Of a stretch of DNA of 64,000 nucleotides, positions 10,901 to 20,960 are shown one piece after another. Source of the DNA: Aphelocoma coerulescens (Eukaryota; Chordata; Aves; Passeriformes; Corvidae); NCBI RefSeq assembly GCF_041296385.1, contig NW_027183516.1:186001-250000 (forward strand). The letters run 5' to 3'. The notes below the pieces were generated by a model. It was given only the letters and a program-made list of their open reading frames with translations. It was not told the origin of the DNA and did no database searches. A program made the position numbers and the translations under genes. The stretch's first letter is position 1. Every line of letters starts with the position of its first letter.

Positions 10901-13365
10901 TGGGGACGGTGGGATGGACACAGAGGATGGACACAGGGGATGGACACTGGGGATGGACACTGGAGATGGAGGGATGGACACTGGGGATGGAGGAACGGAC
11001 ACTGGGGATGGAGGGACGGACGTGGGATGGACACAGGGGATGGACACTGGGGATGGTGGGATGGCACGAGGAATGGACACGGAATGGAGGGATGGACACC
11101 GGGAATGGAGGGATGGACACCAGGAACGGAGAGGTGGGCACGGGATGGACACTGGGGATGGAGGGAGGGACAGAGGCAGAGATGGACAGAAGGACGCAGG
11201 GAGGGATGGAGAGAGAGAGAGGGAGGGAGGGATGCGGGAGGGGGGAATGGAAGGAGGCCAGGAGGGAGGGAGGGAGGGATGGAGGAGGGATGCAGGGAGA
11301 GGAGGAAGGATGCAGGAGGGATGGAAGGATGCGGGAGGGATGGAAGGATGCGGGAGGGATGGAGGGATGCGGGAGGGATGGAAGGACGCGGGAGGGATGG
11401 AGGGATGCGGGAGGGATGGAGGGATGCGGGAGGGATGGAGGGATGCGGGAGGGATGGAAGGATGCGGGAGGGATGGAAGGATGCGGGAGGGATGGAGGGA
11501 TGCGGGAGGGATGGAAGGATGCGGGAGGGCTGCGGGAGGGATGGAAGGATGCGGGAGGGATGGAGGGATGCGGGAGGGATGGAGGGATGCGGGAGGGCTG
11601 CGGGAGGGATGGAAGGATGCGGGAGGGCTGCGGGAGGGACGCGGGAGCGGCGGGAGGCGGCGCAGGGCGCGGGGCGGGCCGGACACACGGACGCCTCACC
11701 TTGTTCAGCCATTCCGCCCGCTCCACATCCGGGAAGCTGACCTGGGGGACAGGGGGGGCCCTGAGCCCGGGAGGGCCGCCCGGGCACGGCGGGGACACCG
11801 CCCCTCCCAGCCCCGTGCCTCAGTTTCCCCCAACCTCCCGCCGCAACCCCGCGGGGACCCCGTCAACCCCCGCGTCCCCCAACATCTTCCCGTTCCCGGG
11901 GGTCCCGAAAGGGGGGTCCCGGTGGGGGGGAAGTCCCGAGAAAGGGGGTTCGGACCCCTCGGGCACCGTGGGGAGGGGTTTCACGCCCCCCCCCCCTCCC
12001 CTCGGCCGCCCCATCCGCAGCCGGGCAGGAAACGGCCCCCCCGGGCCCGGTGAGTCACGGCACTGCCGGAAGGCCCCGGGCGGTACCGGCGCTGTCCCCT
12101 CGCTGCGGGGGACCCCGCCCGGGGGCAGCGGGGCCGCGCTGCGGCGGGGGGCGGGCACGGGGGGCTCTCGGTGAGGCGGCGATCCCGGCCCCGGGGGTCC
12201 CGCAAGGCCGGGAGCTCAAAGCGGGGCTCGGTGGGGCTGCCGGGGGTCCCGCCCGAGCGGGAAACCCAAGGAAAGGCTGGAAAGCAGCACCGAGGGGTCC
12301 CGGCAGCGGAGCTCAAGCGGGGCTCGGTGCTGCGGGGCTCGGGGGGGGTTCCCCGGGAGTCTCAAGCGGGGTCTGCAGCGCAGCAGAGGCGGGGGGACCC
12401 CGCGGGGGATGCGGTGCCCGGCCCGGGGGTCCCTGGGGGTCTCAAGCGGGGTCTGCAGCGCAGCCGAGAAGGGAGCCGGGAAGTGCCCGGTCCGGGGGTC
12501 CCGGGGGTCCCGCAGCGCAGCAGAGGCGGGGCCCCGGCAGCGGGAGCGGTGCGGGATGCGGGGCGCGGCCCGGGGGTCCCGCCGGGGAGGGCGCGGTGCC
12601 TCGGGGTCCCCCCGACGGGGAGAACTCAAGCGGGGCTCAGCGCGGCGGGGCCCGGCGGATGCGCTGCGGTTCTCGGGGCTGCCCAGGGGTCCCGCCGGGC
12701 GGGAAGTTGGCAGAGAGGCGGGGGACACCGGCGGCGGGGCCCGGGGGGTGCGCTGGGGCTGCCGGGGGTCCCCAGGGGTGCCAAGAGGGGGCTAGAGCGG
12801 AGCAGAGAAGGGGGGGTCCCGCCCGGGGGGGGGGGGGGGTCCCGCCCGGCGGGGAACTCAAGCGGTGCCCGCAGCGCAGCAGAGCCGGGGGAGCCTCAGC
12901 GGGGCCCGGGGAGGACGCAGCGCCCAGCCCCGGGGGTCCCACCGGGGGGGGTCTGCGCTTCCCAACCCCCGGAGGTCCCACCGGGGGGTTGCGGTGCCCG
13001 GTGGCGGGGATCCCGCCCGGCCCCGTAGCGGGGCTTCCCCCCGAGCCCTTCCCGCCGGCGATAACGGCGCTGCGGGGCCCCGAGCACCCGCTTACCCAGG
13101 CCGGCAGCTCCCCGCGGGCCGCGCCCAGCCCGGCGGCGGCGGCGCGCACGGCCGCCTCCTCGTCGCGCTGCAGGCGCTCGGCCGCGCGCATCCCGCGCTC
13201 CCGGGCGCGCCGCCGCCGCCGCCAGCCCGCGTAGAGAGCGAGCGCGAGCACCACCGCGCCCGCGCCCAGCCCCAGCAGCCCCGCGGCGTAGGCGGGCAGC
13301 GCCCAGAGCAGCCGCCGGCCCAGCGCGCCCAGAGCCGCCAGCCCGGGCCCGCTCCGCCGCTCCAT
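4995..13365 (-). CDS. ESYT1: Extended synaptotagmin-1, 5' part (coding exons 1-15)
   Basis: ESYT1 tethers the ER to the plasma membrane and moves lipid through its SMP domain under Ca2+ control. The coding exons, all with GT/AG borders and consistent phase, are 13365-13096, 11741-11700, 9905-9771, 9682-9609, 9472-9400, 9302-9213, 7724-7669, 7546-7423, 7334-7158, 5967-5885, 5763-5715, 5622-5533, 5428-5336, 5236-5165 and 5081-4995. They total 1515 nt, or 505 codons of about 1100 expected. Residues 17-48 form the hydrophobic ER hairpin, followed by a basic stretch. Residues 91 to about 288 are the SMP domain (start VSFPDVERAEWLNK). C2A begins at about 289 with Asp ligands near 305, 317, 364 and 366 (FDKDPDKDD). 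C2B begins at about 434 and is cut by the gap. The start codon was chosen because it opens the hairpin exon in a CpG island; the N-terminus is about 30 residues shorter than human. C2C-C2E are absent from the window. Confidence 0.93.
6170..7138. repeat. Homopurine tract in ESYT1 intron 9, right arm
   Basis: Reverse complement of the tract at 2924-4000: nearly pure A/G on the plus strand (GGGAAAAAGGAAGGGAAAAA). The sense strand of ESYT1 is therefore C/T-rich through this intron. Confidence 0.9.
7760..9190. repeat. Minisatellite in ESYT1 intron 6, right arm
   Basis: Reverse complement of the array at 590-2310, with the same units (GGACCCCCGGTGTGTCC) in a shorter arrangement. The intron is 1488 bp here. 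Confidence 0.85.
9945..11190. repeat. Minisatellite in ESYT1 intron 2
   Basis: Array of a roughly 21-bp unit based on GGATGGACACTGGGGATGGA, irregular, with GTGGGATGGAC variants. It fills the left two thirds of intron 2 (9906-11699). Confidence 0.9.
11210..11655. repeat. 19-bp minisatellite in ESYT1 intron 2
   Basis: About 20 near-perfect tandem copies of GGATGCGGGAGGGATGGAA, abutting the GGATGGACAC array and ending just before exon 2. Confidence 0.9.
11742..13095 (-). promoter_or_regulatory. ESYT1 intron 1, CpG-rich
   Basis: This intron is very CpG-rich and contains a degenerate tandem motif (CTCAAGCGGGG recurs near 12310, 12365, 12450 and 12625). Together with exon 1 it forms the ESYT1 CpG island. 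No coding exon or RNA gene was recognised in it. Confidence 0.6.
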
Positions 13366-13665
13366 CGCTCCCGCTCCGCGCCCGCTCCGCCGCTCCCGCC
13401 CCGGCCCCGCCCCGGCCCCGCCCCCGGCACGCACAGCGCGCCCATTGGCTGAGCCGCACGGCCCAGGACACGCCCCCCCGGCTCCGGACGCGTCGCCCAT
13501 TGGCCGGCCGCCAGATCTTGGCCACGCCCCCCCACCGTGCGTCACTCATTGGCTGCAAGCCAGGGCGTGGCCACGCCCCCACAGCGGTCACGTGTCTTTG
13601 GACACGCCCTTGTTGATGAGAGGGCGTGGCCTCGGTGAGGGGCGTGGCCTCTGTCACGTGTCCCC
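13366..13665 (-). promoter_or_regulatory. ESYT1 promoter region with three CCAAT boxes
   Basis: Between the ESYT1 start codon and the ZC3H10 3' end. CCAAT boxes on the minus strand (ATTGG as written) lie at 13444-13448, 13499-13503 and 13548-13552, spaced 55 and 49 bp. CACGTG E-boxes lie at 13589-13594 and 13655-13660, and GCCACGCCC GC-box/KLF-like elements sit between them. There is no TATA box; this looks like a TATA-less NF-Y/Sp-type promoter. Confidence 0.65.
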
Positions 13666-13793
13666 GTCCCGGTGTCCCCGTCCCGGTGTCCCCATCCCGG
13701 TGTCCCCCCCGCCCCCCCCGTCCGCTCCCCGGCCCTTCCCGGCGGTACCGGGACAGCGACCGCCGCGCCCGTGCTGCTTTGGGGTTTTTCTGT

Positions 13794-13799
13794 TTTAAT
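13794..13799 (-). promoter_or_regulatory. ZC3H10 polyadenylation signal (ATTAAA)
   Basis: The minus strand reads ATTAAA about 280 nt after the ZC3H10 stop codon, followed downstream by G/T-poor C-rich DNA. It is the only plausible hexamer before the ESYT1 promoter. Confidence 0.55.
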
Positions 13800-14081
13800 A
13801 GCTGAAAACATTACAGGGCGGGGGGAGCCCCGGTGCCACCCCCGGCCCCCCCGGGACTCAGCCCCGGCGCTCAGTCCGTCCCACGGGGCTCCGGGGGTGG
13901 GTGTGGCAGCACGCACGACCCTCCCCACGGGAGCTTGTCCCGCACGGCGAGGGCGTCCCACACCCGCAGCCCCCGCCCGCATCCGCAGGGTCCGTGTGTC
14001 CGTCCTCGTCCCGCCGCCCCCCCCCCCCCCCGGGCTCAGTTCGGCGGCGGGGGGGTCCCGGTGGGTCCCCCGGTGTGGGTG

Positions 14082-15251
14082 TCAGTGCGGCATGGCCGTT
14101 ATCCGCATGCTCTGCGAGGCGATGGGGTAGGTGACCATGGGCGTGGTGGCGTGGCTCATGGTGATGCCGCCGAGCGGCTGCGCCATGGACACGGCCACCG
14201 GCGCCACCGACACGGCCACCGGCGCCATGGACACGGGCGGGGGGGCCATGCCCTGGGCGATGGTCTGCGCCAGGGCCGCCGACAGCGGCGCGATCTCGGG
14301 GTTCATGGGGGGCGCGGCGTTGGCCGGAGGGGCGGCCTGGGCGCCGGCCGGGGCCACCAAATCCTGCTGGGTGACGGGGCGGGGCTGCAGGGCCTGGCTG
14401 CTGAGCGTGGTGTGCGTCTGCGCGATGCTGTGGTTGTAGTTGGTGACCGTCCCCACCGTGGGCGCCAGAGTCTGCTCGGTGGCCGTGGCCGTGGAGCTGA
14501 GCGTCATCACCTTGGCCTGGTTGCGGAACTGCGCGTTCTGCTCCAGCAGCACCTCGTTGGTGGCCAGCAGGTTGTTCACCTGCTTCTTGAGGTCCTCCAC
14601 GCGCTTCCGCAGCAGCACGTTCTCCTCCTCCAGCAGCCGGTACTCCACGGCCCGCGGGCTGGCGAAGCCGTACTCGTAGCTCTCGTAGAGCCCCTCCGCC
14701 CGCCGCCGCTTCAGCACCGGCTCGTCGGGGTCGTAGAGGCCGTCGTAGGGCTCGTAGCGGCGCCCGCCGGGGCCCAGCCCCTGCTCGCGGCCCCGCGCCT
14801 CGTACTCGTAGTCCCGCTGCAGGTGCTGGAACTTGCACTTGGCCCCGCGCTGGCAGTCCCCCTTGAGGAAATCCCGGCAGATCGGCACCTCCTCCTTGCT
14901 GTTGGGGAGGTCGGCGGGCGACAGCCCCAGCCCGGCGGCCACTTTCTGGCGCAAGCGCGGCGGCAGCTCGCCGGTCTTCTTGTAGCAGTCCTCGTCCTCC
15001 TTGGTGCCGTGGATGAAGCGGCAGTTGAGGCGCACGCACTCCTTGTTCTGGAAGTCGTGGCAGAAGATGAACTCGTTCTTGCGCACGCCCAGGTTGGTGA
15101 CCTCGGAGATGTCGGGGTGGCGGAAGCGGCAGCGCTTGCCCCGCTTGCAGACGTTGCGCAGGAAGTCGCGGCAGATGTCGTCGGCGCCCGCGCCCGCCTC
15201 GTCGCCGCTGCCCCCGTTGGCGTAGCCGTCGCGGCCGTCGCGGTCGGGCAT
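14082..15251 (-). CDS. ZC3H10: Zinc finger CCCH-type containing 10
   Basis: Single coding exon of 390 codons including TGA (389 aa; human about 434). Three CCCH fingers are visible: C27-C35-C41-H45, C64-C72-C77-H81 and C125-C133-C139-H143. The linker KKTGELPPRLRQKVAAGLGL is nearly identical to the mammalian protein. A basic KRRR at about 181-184 could be a nuclear signal, residues 204-245 form a coiled coil (LLEEENVLLRKRVEDLKKQV), and the C-terminus is Ala/Pro/Met-rich, ending SMRITAMPH. The family binds RNA, regulates pri-microRNA processing and influences mitochondrial function. The start was chosen because it opens MPDRD, as in mammals, 24 bases after an acceptor at 15276/15275. A non-coding exon 1 ends at a donor at 16414/16413. 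The spacer between fingers and coiled coil is shorter than in human. Confidence 0.95.
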   Translation of the reverse strand: MPDRDGRDGYANGGSGDEAGAGADDICRDFLRNVCKRGKRCRFRHPDISEVTNLGVRKNEFIFCHDFQNKECVRLNCRFIHGTKEDEDCYKKTGELPPRLRQKVAAGLGLSPADLPNSKEEVPICRDFLKGDCQRGAKCKFQHLQRDYEYEARGREQGLGPGGRRYEPYDGLYDPDEPVLKRRRAEGLYESYEYGFASPRAVEYRLLEEENVLLRKRVEDLKKQVNNLLATNEVLLEQNAQFRNQAKVMTLSSTATATEQTLAPTVGTVTNYNHSIAQTHTTLSSQALQPRPVTQQDLVAPAGAQAAPPANAAPPMNPEIAPLSAALAQTIAQGMAPPPVSMAPVAVSVAPVAVSMAQPLGGITMSHATTPMVTYPIASQSMRITAMPH

Positions 15252-15275
15252 CTTCGAGGGGAGGGGCGGCGGCGG

Positions 15276-16413
15276 CTGTGGGGGGAGGAGGAAGGGAGGG
15301 ATGGGGTGAGGGAGGGATCGGGAGGGACGGGGAACGGGGGGGAAATCCCATCGCGGGGCACCGAGAGAGGGAACGGGAGGAGTTCTGGGAATGGGGGAGG
15401 GGGGGGGGGGAAACAGCCACCCTTGGGAGAGGGTGGGACGCCGGGAATGGGGGGGAAATCCCACGGTGGGGCACCGAGGGAGGGGGAGGGGGATCGGGAG
15501 GGGAGGAGGGAGGGAGAAAGGGATGGAGTGAGGGAGGGACCCGGAGGGAGCGGGAATGGGGGGAAATCCCATGCCGGGGCACCGAGAGAGGGAACGGGAG
15601 GAGTCCCGGGACTGGAGGAGGGAGAGAGGGAGGGACCGGGAATGGGGCGGTGGGGGAAACACTCACCCTGGGAGAGGGTGGGACCCCGGTACCGCAGGGC
15701 TACACCCACCCCGGGACACCGGGCACCGAGGGAGGGAGCGGGAGCGAGGCCAGGACCAGAGGGAGGGACCGGGACTGACGCCGGTACCGGCGGGAAGGGG
15801 CAGAAACGGCCACCCCGGAGCTCCAGGCAATGACGGAGGGACCGGGAGGGACCGGGAGGGACCGTGGGATGGGAAATCCTCACCCCCGGGGCTCTGGGGA
15901 TGGAAGGGGTGAAGGGGGGACCGGGAGTGACGCCGGTAGCGGTGGGGAGGAGAAAAAACCCATCCCGGGGCACCGGGCACGGAGGGAGGGACGGGGCGAG
16001 GGAGGGACCCGGAGCGAGCCCGGTACCGACGGGGGATGGAGGGGAAGCACCGGGCACGGACGGAGGCACGGAGGGATGGGAGCGACCCCGGTACGGGGGA
16101 AACACCCGCCGCGGGGTCCCGGCGGTGCCGCGGAGCCGGTGCAGGGGCAGCACGGCCGGGGAGCCCCCGCCACAGCCCCCGGGTGTCCCCCCACAGCCCC
16201 CGCCAAGCCCCGGACGGCGGAGGGAACCCCGGGAAGTCCCTGGCGGCCGCTCCCCGCGCCCCGGGCGGCACCGAGCCCCGCGCTGCGGGACCCGCGCCCC
16301 GTGACAGCCCCGCGAGGCGCCCCGGGACGGAGCCGCAGCGCCACCGGCGAGGCCTGGGAGAGCGGCGGAGCGCGGCCTCCCCCGGTCCCGGCGCGGCCCG
16401 GCCCCGCACTCAC
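15276..16413 (-). repeat. ZC3H10 5'-UTR intron with degenerate repeats
   Basis: Intron from donor GTGAGTG at 16413 to acceptor CCCACAG ending at 15276. It holds degenerate repeats of roughly 110-130 bp that share GGGGCACCGAG, AAATCCCA and GGGAGGGACCGGGA. No coding exon was recognised. Confidence 0.7.
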
Positions 16414-16620
16414 CGGCTCGCGGCCTCCCCGCGGAGCCTCCGGCGCCAACAACGCGCGGCCGGTGCCGGCGGCGGGCGGGACCCGCTCGGCGCCGCTTCC
16501 GGGGCGGCCCGGAAGGACCCGCGCGGCGCCGGGAGCGCGCGGCGCGCCGGAACTGCGTCACCGTGACGTCATCGACGGGAGCCGCTGCCGCCGCGCCGGA
16601 CTCCGCGTGGGCGATCCCGG
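16414..16620 (-). promoter_or_regulatory. ZC3H10 promoter and non-coding exon 1, with CRE
   Basis: A CpG-rich segment with a perfect CRE palindrome TGACGTCA at 16564-16571, an adjacent GCGTCACCG, and ETS-like CTTCCGG/CCGGAAG elements near 16495-16515. Exon 1 would start here and end at 16414, before the donor. The exact transcription start is inferred. Confidence 0.65.
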
Positions 16621-16724
16621 AACATCTCGGTCCCGGCTCGGACCGACCCCGGTCCTTGCCCACGGCACCGGGCGATTCCTCAGCTCGGCGCCGAACCTGT
16701 CCCGTTAGCGGGGGAGTCCCCTCC

Positions 16725-17320
16725 TGCCTGCCCCGTTACCGGAGGGTTCCCCAGCCCCAGTCCCGCCCACCTGCCCCGTTACCGGAGGGTTCCCCAGCCC
16801 CAGTCCCGCCCGCCTGCCCCGTTACCGGAGGGTTCCCCAGTCCCGCCCGCCTGCCCCGTTACCGGAGGGTTCCCCAGCCCCAGTCCCGCCCACCTGCCCC
16901 GCTACCGGAGGGTTCCCCAGCCCCAGTCCCGCCCGCCTGCCCCGTTACCGGAGCACTCCTCACCCCAGTCCCGCCCGCCTGCCCCGTTACCGGAGGGTTC
17001 CCCAGCCCCAGTCCCGCCCACCTGCCCCGTTACCGGAGGGTTCCCCAGCCCCAGTCCCGCCCGCCTGCCCCGTTACCGGAGGGTTCCCCAGTCCCGCCCG
17101 CCTGCCCCGTTACCGGAGGGTTCCCCAGCCCCAGTCCCGCCCGCCTGCCCCGTTACCGGAGGGTTCCCCAGTCCCGCCCACCTGCCCCGTTACCGGAGGG
17201 TTCCCCAGCCCCAGTCCCGCCCGCCTGCCCCGCTACCGGAGGGTTCCCCAGCCCCAGTCCCGCCCGCCTGCCCCGTTACCGGAGCACTCCTCACCCCAGT
17301 CCCGCCCACCTGCCCCCGTT
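16725..17320. repeat. 43-bp minisatellite between ZC3H10 and RPL41
   Basis: About 14 copies of a 43-bp unit containing CCCCGTTACCGGAGGGTTCC followed by CAGCCCCAGTCCCGCC. Some copies lack a CAGCCCC block (36 bp). Decayed copies of the CGTTACCGGAG core continue to about 17645. It lies wholly between the two genes. Confidence 0.9.
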
Positions 17321-17676
17321 ACCGCAGGAACCCGCGGTCGCCTCCATCTGCCCCCGTTACCTGAGGCTCCCCCTCTCCCCGCTGTTCCGGCCCCCGTCCC
17401 GGTCCCGCCCCCTGCCCCGTTACCGGACGATTCCCGGTGCCGCTTCCCGGCCCCATAAAAGAGAATCCGCCTGTTCCGACCCTCTCTTGTTCCCGAAGGA
17501 CCCCCATCCCCATCCCGTTACCGGAGGAGCGCCGGACGGCGGTCCCAGCCCTGGTTCCCCGTTACCGGTGGGACCTCTGCCCTGGTCCCCCGTTACTGGA
17601 GGAGCCCCCCCCCACCCCTGCAGCCGCCTCCCCGGTTACCGGCAGAGCCCGCACACCGTGTAAGCAAGAACCAACT

Positions 17677-17682
17677 TTTATT
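17677..17682 (-). promoter_or_regulatory. RPL41 polyadenylation signal (AATAAA)
   Basis: The minus strand reads AATAAA 134 nt after the RPL41 stop codon, giving a short 3' UTR as expected for a ribosomal protein mRNA. Confidence 0.8.
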
Positions 17683-17815
17683 CACGGCACAGCGGCCGCC
17701 GCAAAGCAAAGAACCGGGCCGGCACGGCGGGACATCCCCGTGGCACCGGGACGGCACCGGGGCAGCACCGGGACGGTACCGGGACGGCCCCGAGCCGCGG
17801 CCCCGCTGGGGGCGG

Positions 17816-20319
17816 TTACTTGGACCTCTGCCTCATCTTCCTCCTCTTGCGCTTCAGCCTGGGGACAGAGCGGCGGCGTCGGCGTCACCCCCGGGGCCGG
17901 ACCGGGACCGGGACACCGGGCCGGGCCCTCCCCGCCCCCCGGGCCCCCTCCCGGTGAGGCGGGGCCGGCCCGAGCCCCGGGGGGGTCTCACGTACCTGCG
18001 CATTCGCTTCTTGCGCCACTGCGGGAGAGAGGGACGGGCGTTAGCGCCGGCATCCCAGTGCCACCAGTTCCCACCAGTCCCGTACGGGTTTGGGTCTCCC
18101 AGTGCCACCAGTCCCCACCAGTCCCGTACGGGTTTGGGTCTCCCAGTGCCACCAGTTCCCACCAGTTCCCACCAGGGTTTGGGTCTCCCAGTGCCACCAG
18201 TTCCCACCAGGGTTTGGGTCTCCCAGTGCCACCAGTTCCCACCAGGGTTTGGGTCTCCCAGTGCCACCAGTCCCCACCAGTCCCATACGGGTTTGGGTCT
18301 CCCAGTGCCACCAGTCCCCACCAGTTCCCACCAGGGTTTGGGTCTCCCAGTGCCACCAGTTCCATACGGGTTTGGGTCTCCCAGTGCCACCAGTTCCCAC
18401 CAGGGTTTGGGTCTCCCAGTGCCACCAGTTCCCACCAGTTCCCACCAGGGTTTGGGTCTCCCAGTGCCACCAGTTCCCACCAGGGTTTGGGTCTCCCAGT
18501 GCCACCAGTTCCCACCAGTCCCATACGGGTTTTGGTCTCCCAGTGCCACCAGTTCCCACCAGGGTTTGGGTCTCCCAGTGCCACCAGTCCCCACCAGTTC
18601 CCACCAGGGTTTGGGTCTCCCAGTGCCACCAGTTCCCACCAGGGTTTGGGTCTCCCAGTGCCACCAGTTCCCACCAGTTCCCACCAGGGTTTGGGTCTCC
18701 CAGTGCCACCAGTCCCCACCAGTTCCCACCAGGGTTTGGGTCTCCCAGTGCCACCAGTTCCCACCAGGGTTTGGGTCTCCCAGTGCCACCAGTTCCCACC
18801 AGTCCCATACGGGTTTTGGTCTCCCAGTGCCACCAGTTCCCACCAGGGTTTGGGTCTCCCAGTGCCACCAGTTCCCACCAGTCCCATACGGGTTTTGGTC
18901 TCCCAGTGCCACCAGTTCCCACCAGGGTTTGGGTCTCCCAGTGCCACCAGTTCCCACCAGGGTTTGGGTCTCCCAGTGCCACCAGTTCCCACCCAGTCCC
19001 ATACGGGTTTGGGTCTCCCAGTGCCACCAGTTCCCACCCAGTCCCGTACTGGTTTATTGCCCCCAGTCCTCACCAGACCCACACTGGTCTGGCTCTCCCC
19101 AGTGCCTCCAGTTCCCCCCAGTTCCACGCTGGTTTATCCTTCCCAATGCCTCCAGTTCCCAAACTGGTTTGGCTCTCCCAGTGCCCCCAGTTCCAGACTG
19201 GTTTGGCTCTCCCAGTGCCCCCAGTTCCCAAACTGGTTTGGCTCTCCCAGTGCCCCCAGTTCCCAGATTGGTCTGGCTCTCCCAGTGCCCCCAGTCCCAA
19301 ACTGGTTTGGCTCTCCCAGTGCCCCCAGTTCCCACCCAGTACCACACTGGTTTTCTCTCCCAGCCCTCTCAGTCCCACAGGTTTGGCTCTCTCCCAGTAG
19401 CCCCAGTCCTGTACTGGTTTATCTCTCCCAGTCCCACGCTGGTTTATCCTTCCCAGCCTCTGCTTTAGCACTCCCAGTGCCACACTGGTTTATGCATCTC
19501 AGAGACCCCAGTCCCAAACTGGTTTGTCTCTCCCCGTGCCCCCAAGTCCCTACCAGTCCACCCCCAGTCCCACAGCGGTTCATCTCTCCCAGTCCGGATT
19601 TGGCTGTCCCAGTATCCCCGTTCCACGCTGGTTTGGTTCTCCCAGTGCTCCCAGTCCCCACCAGTCCCACAGGGGCTTGGCTCTCCCAGTAATCCCAGTC
19701 CCACACCGCTTTGGCTGTCCCAGTGCTCCCAGTCCCACAGGGGCTTGGCTCTCCCAGTAATCCCAGTCCCACACCGCTTTGGCTCTCCCAGTAATCCCAG
19801 TCCCACTCCGCTTTGGCTCTCCCAGTAATCCCAGTCCCACTCCGTTTTATCTCTCCCAGTGCCCCCAGTCCCAGACTGCTCAGGTCCCCCAGTGCCTCCA
19901 ATCCCACACCGCTTTGTCTCTCCCAGTGCTCCCAGTCCCACCCCGGTTGGGTTCTCCCAGTCCCAGCTTGGTTTGCCTCTCCCAGCCGCCCTCAGTCCCA
20001 GACCGGGTTCTCTCCCAGTTCCCCCCACACCCACATTGCCTTCTCTCTCCCAGTGCTCCCAGTTTCCCCCCCACATTCCTCCCAGCAAAGACACCCCCAG
20101 GGACCCCCCAACCCCCGCGACACCACACCGGGACCCCCCCGTCCCCTAAACCAGGGACCGCCGCCCCTCGCCCCCCGGTTCTCCCCACCGGGACCCCCCT
20201 GTCCCCGAGGGGTGTCCAGGCCGCAGCCTCCTCCCGCCCCCCCCCATCCAGGCCGTGCCGTTACTGAGGCGCCATCGGCCGCCCCCGCGGCGCCCCCCGC
20301 CGCTCACCTTGGCCCTCAT
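17816..20319 (-). CDS. RPL41: Ribosomal protein eL41 (25 aa)
   Basis: Three coding exons: 20319-20308 (MRAK), 18018-17996 (WRKKRMR plus a split Arg codon) and 17858-17816 (LKRKRRKMRQRSK, TAA stop). All borders are GT/AG. The protein is 25 residues, 17 of them Arg or Lys, as in other vertebrates. It sits at the ribosomal subunit interface as a single helix. The coding sequence is only 78 nt, but the first intron is 2.3 kb because of a 35-bp minisatellite. A TATA box, a pyrimidine-rich start and a YY1 site lie upstream, the usual arrangement of ribosomal protein genes. Confidence 0.96.
18054..20070. repeat. 35-bp minisatellite in RPL41 intron 1
   Basis: About 57 copies of a 35-bp unit. The left part (18054-19020) is highly uniform, with CCCACCAGGGTTTGGGTCTC in each copy and some CATACGGG variants. 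From about 19060 to 20070 the same 35-bp period continues with diverged units (CTGGTTTGGCTCTCCCAGTG). Confidence 0.93.
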
Positions 20320-20466
20320 GGCGGTTCGGCGGCGCCCCGCTCAGTCCCGGCGGGCGGGGGACGGCGGATGGAGGCGGATGGTGGCGGATGGAGGTGGCGG
20401 CCGGTGTAGGCCCCAAGATGGCGGCAGCCGAGAGGGGCTCGCGCCGCTCGGCGGGGGCTATTTATA
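20320..20466 (-). promoter_or_regulatory. RPL41 core promoter: TATA box, TOP start, YY1 site
   Basis: On the minus strand TATAAATA lies at 20466-20459. About 28 nt downstream is the pyrimidine run CCCCTCTC (near 20437-20430), a likely 5'TOP start. It is followed by GCCGCCATCTT, a YY1 site at 20425-20415, and a 5' UTR of about 110 nt to the ATG. Confidence 0.75.
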
Positions 20467-20508
20467 GAGAAACGCTCGGGCCACGCCCACCGCCGCGCGA
20501 GGCACGAC

Positions 20509-20553
20509 GGGAATTGTAGTTCCTCATGCCCAGAGCGCTGTGGGAGTTGTAGG
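20509..20553. promoter_or_regulatory. Pair of ZNF143/Staf-like motifs upstream of RPL41
   Basis: GGGAATTGTAGTT at 20509-20521 (minus strand AACTACAATTCCC) and GGGAGTTGTAGGCC at 20542-20555 both match the ACTACAAYTCCC core bound by ZNF143. They lie 45-90 bp upstream of the TATA box. Confidence 0.6.
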
Positions 20554-20555
20554 CC

Positions 20556-20960
20556 AGCCGCCCGCCGCCATTTTGCGCCGCCGCGGGGTTTGGTCCCTCC
20601 CCACCTCGAATTTATTGGGAATAAAAAGCATCAAACACAGGTATTTTTCGGGAGTATCCGCTTATCCAAGGATTTAAAGGGATTGTTGTTGCATGCCGAA
20701 GTCCTTCCAGGGACTTTCCTTTAAAGTAAAAATAGAAAATATTTTTATATTGTAGCGTAAAAGATACAAAATATCAAATTAAATAAATCTCGCGGTTTTT
20801 AAATCCTTCCTGTGGATTGGGAGAGCTCTCGGCTCCCGTCTCCAGGCGGAATACTGCTTTAAAAGGCTAAAATTAAAGGGGTTTTCCCTTAAAAAGAGGG
20901 AGTTTCCACCTCAGAATATTTTTCTCCTGTAAAAGAAGGGGTTTTTTTAAAGTCAAAATT
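20556..20960. other. AT-richer single-copy stretch
   Basis: Non-repetitive DNA upstream of RPL41. It begins with a YY1-like GCCGCCATTTTG near 20565 and becomes AT-rich. No gene, RNA or clear regulatory element was recognised beyond that. Confidence 0.5.

Noticed and set aside
9767..11686. Ser/Pro/Ile-rich protein of over 600 codons in ESYT1 intron 2
   Set aside because: Periodic translation of the GGATGGACAC array; real exons 2 and 3 flank it with consensus splice sites.
18054..20070. Intronic snoRNA in RPL41
   Set aside because: No C/D or H/ACA box arrangement was seen; the intron is tandem repeat throughout.
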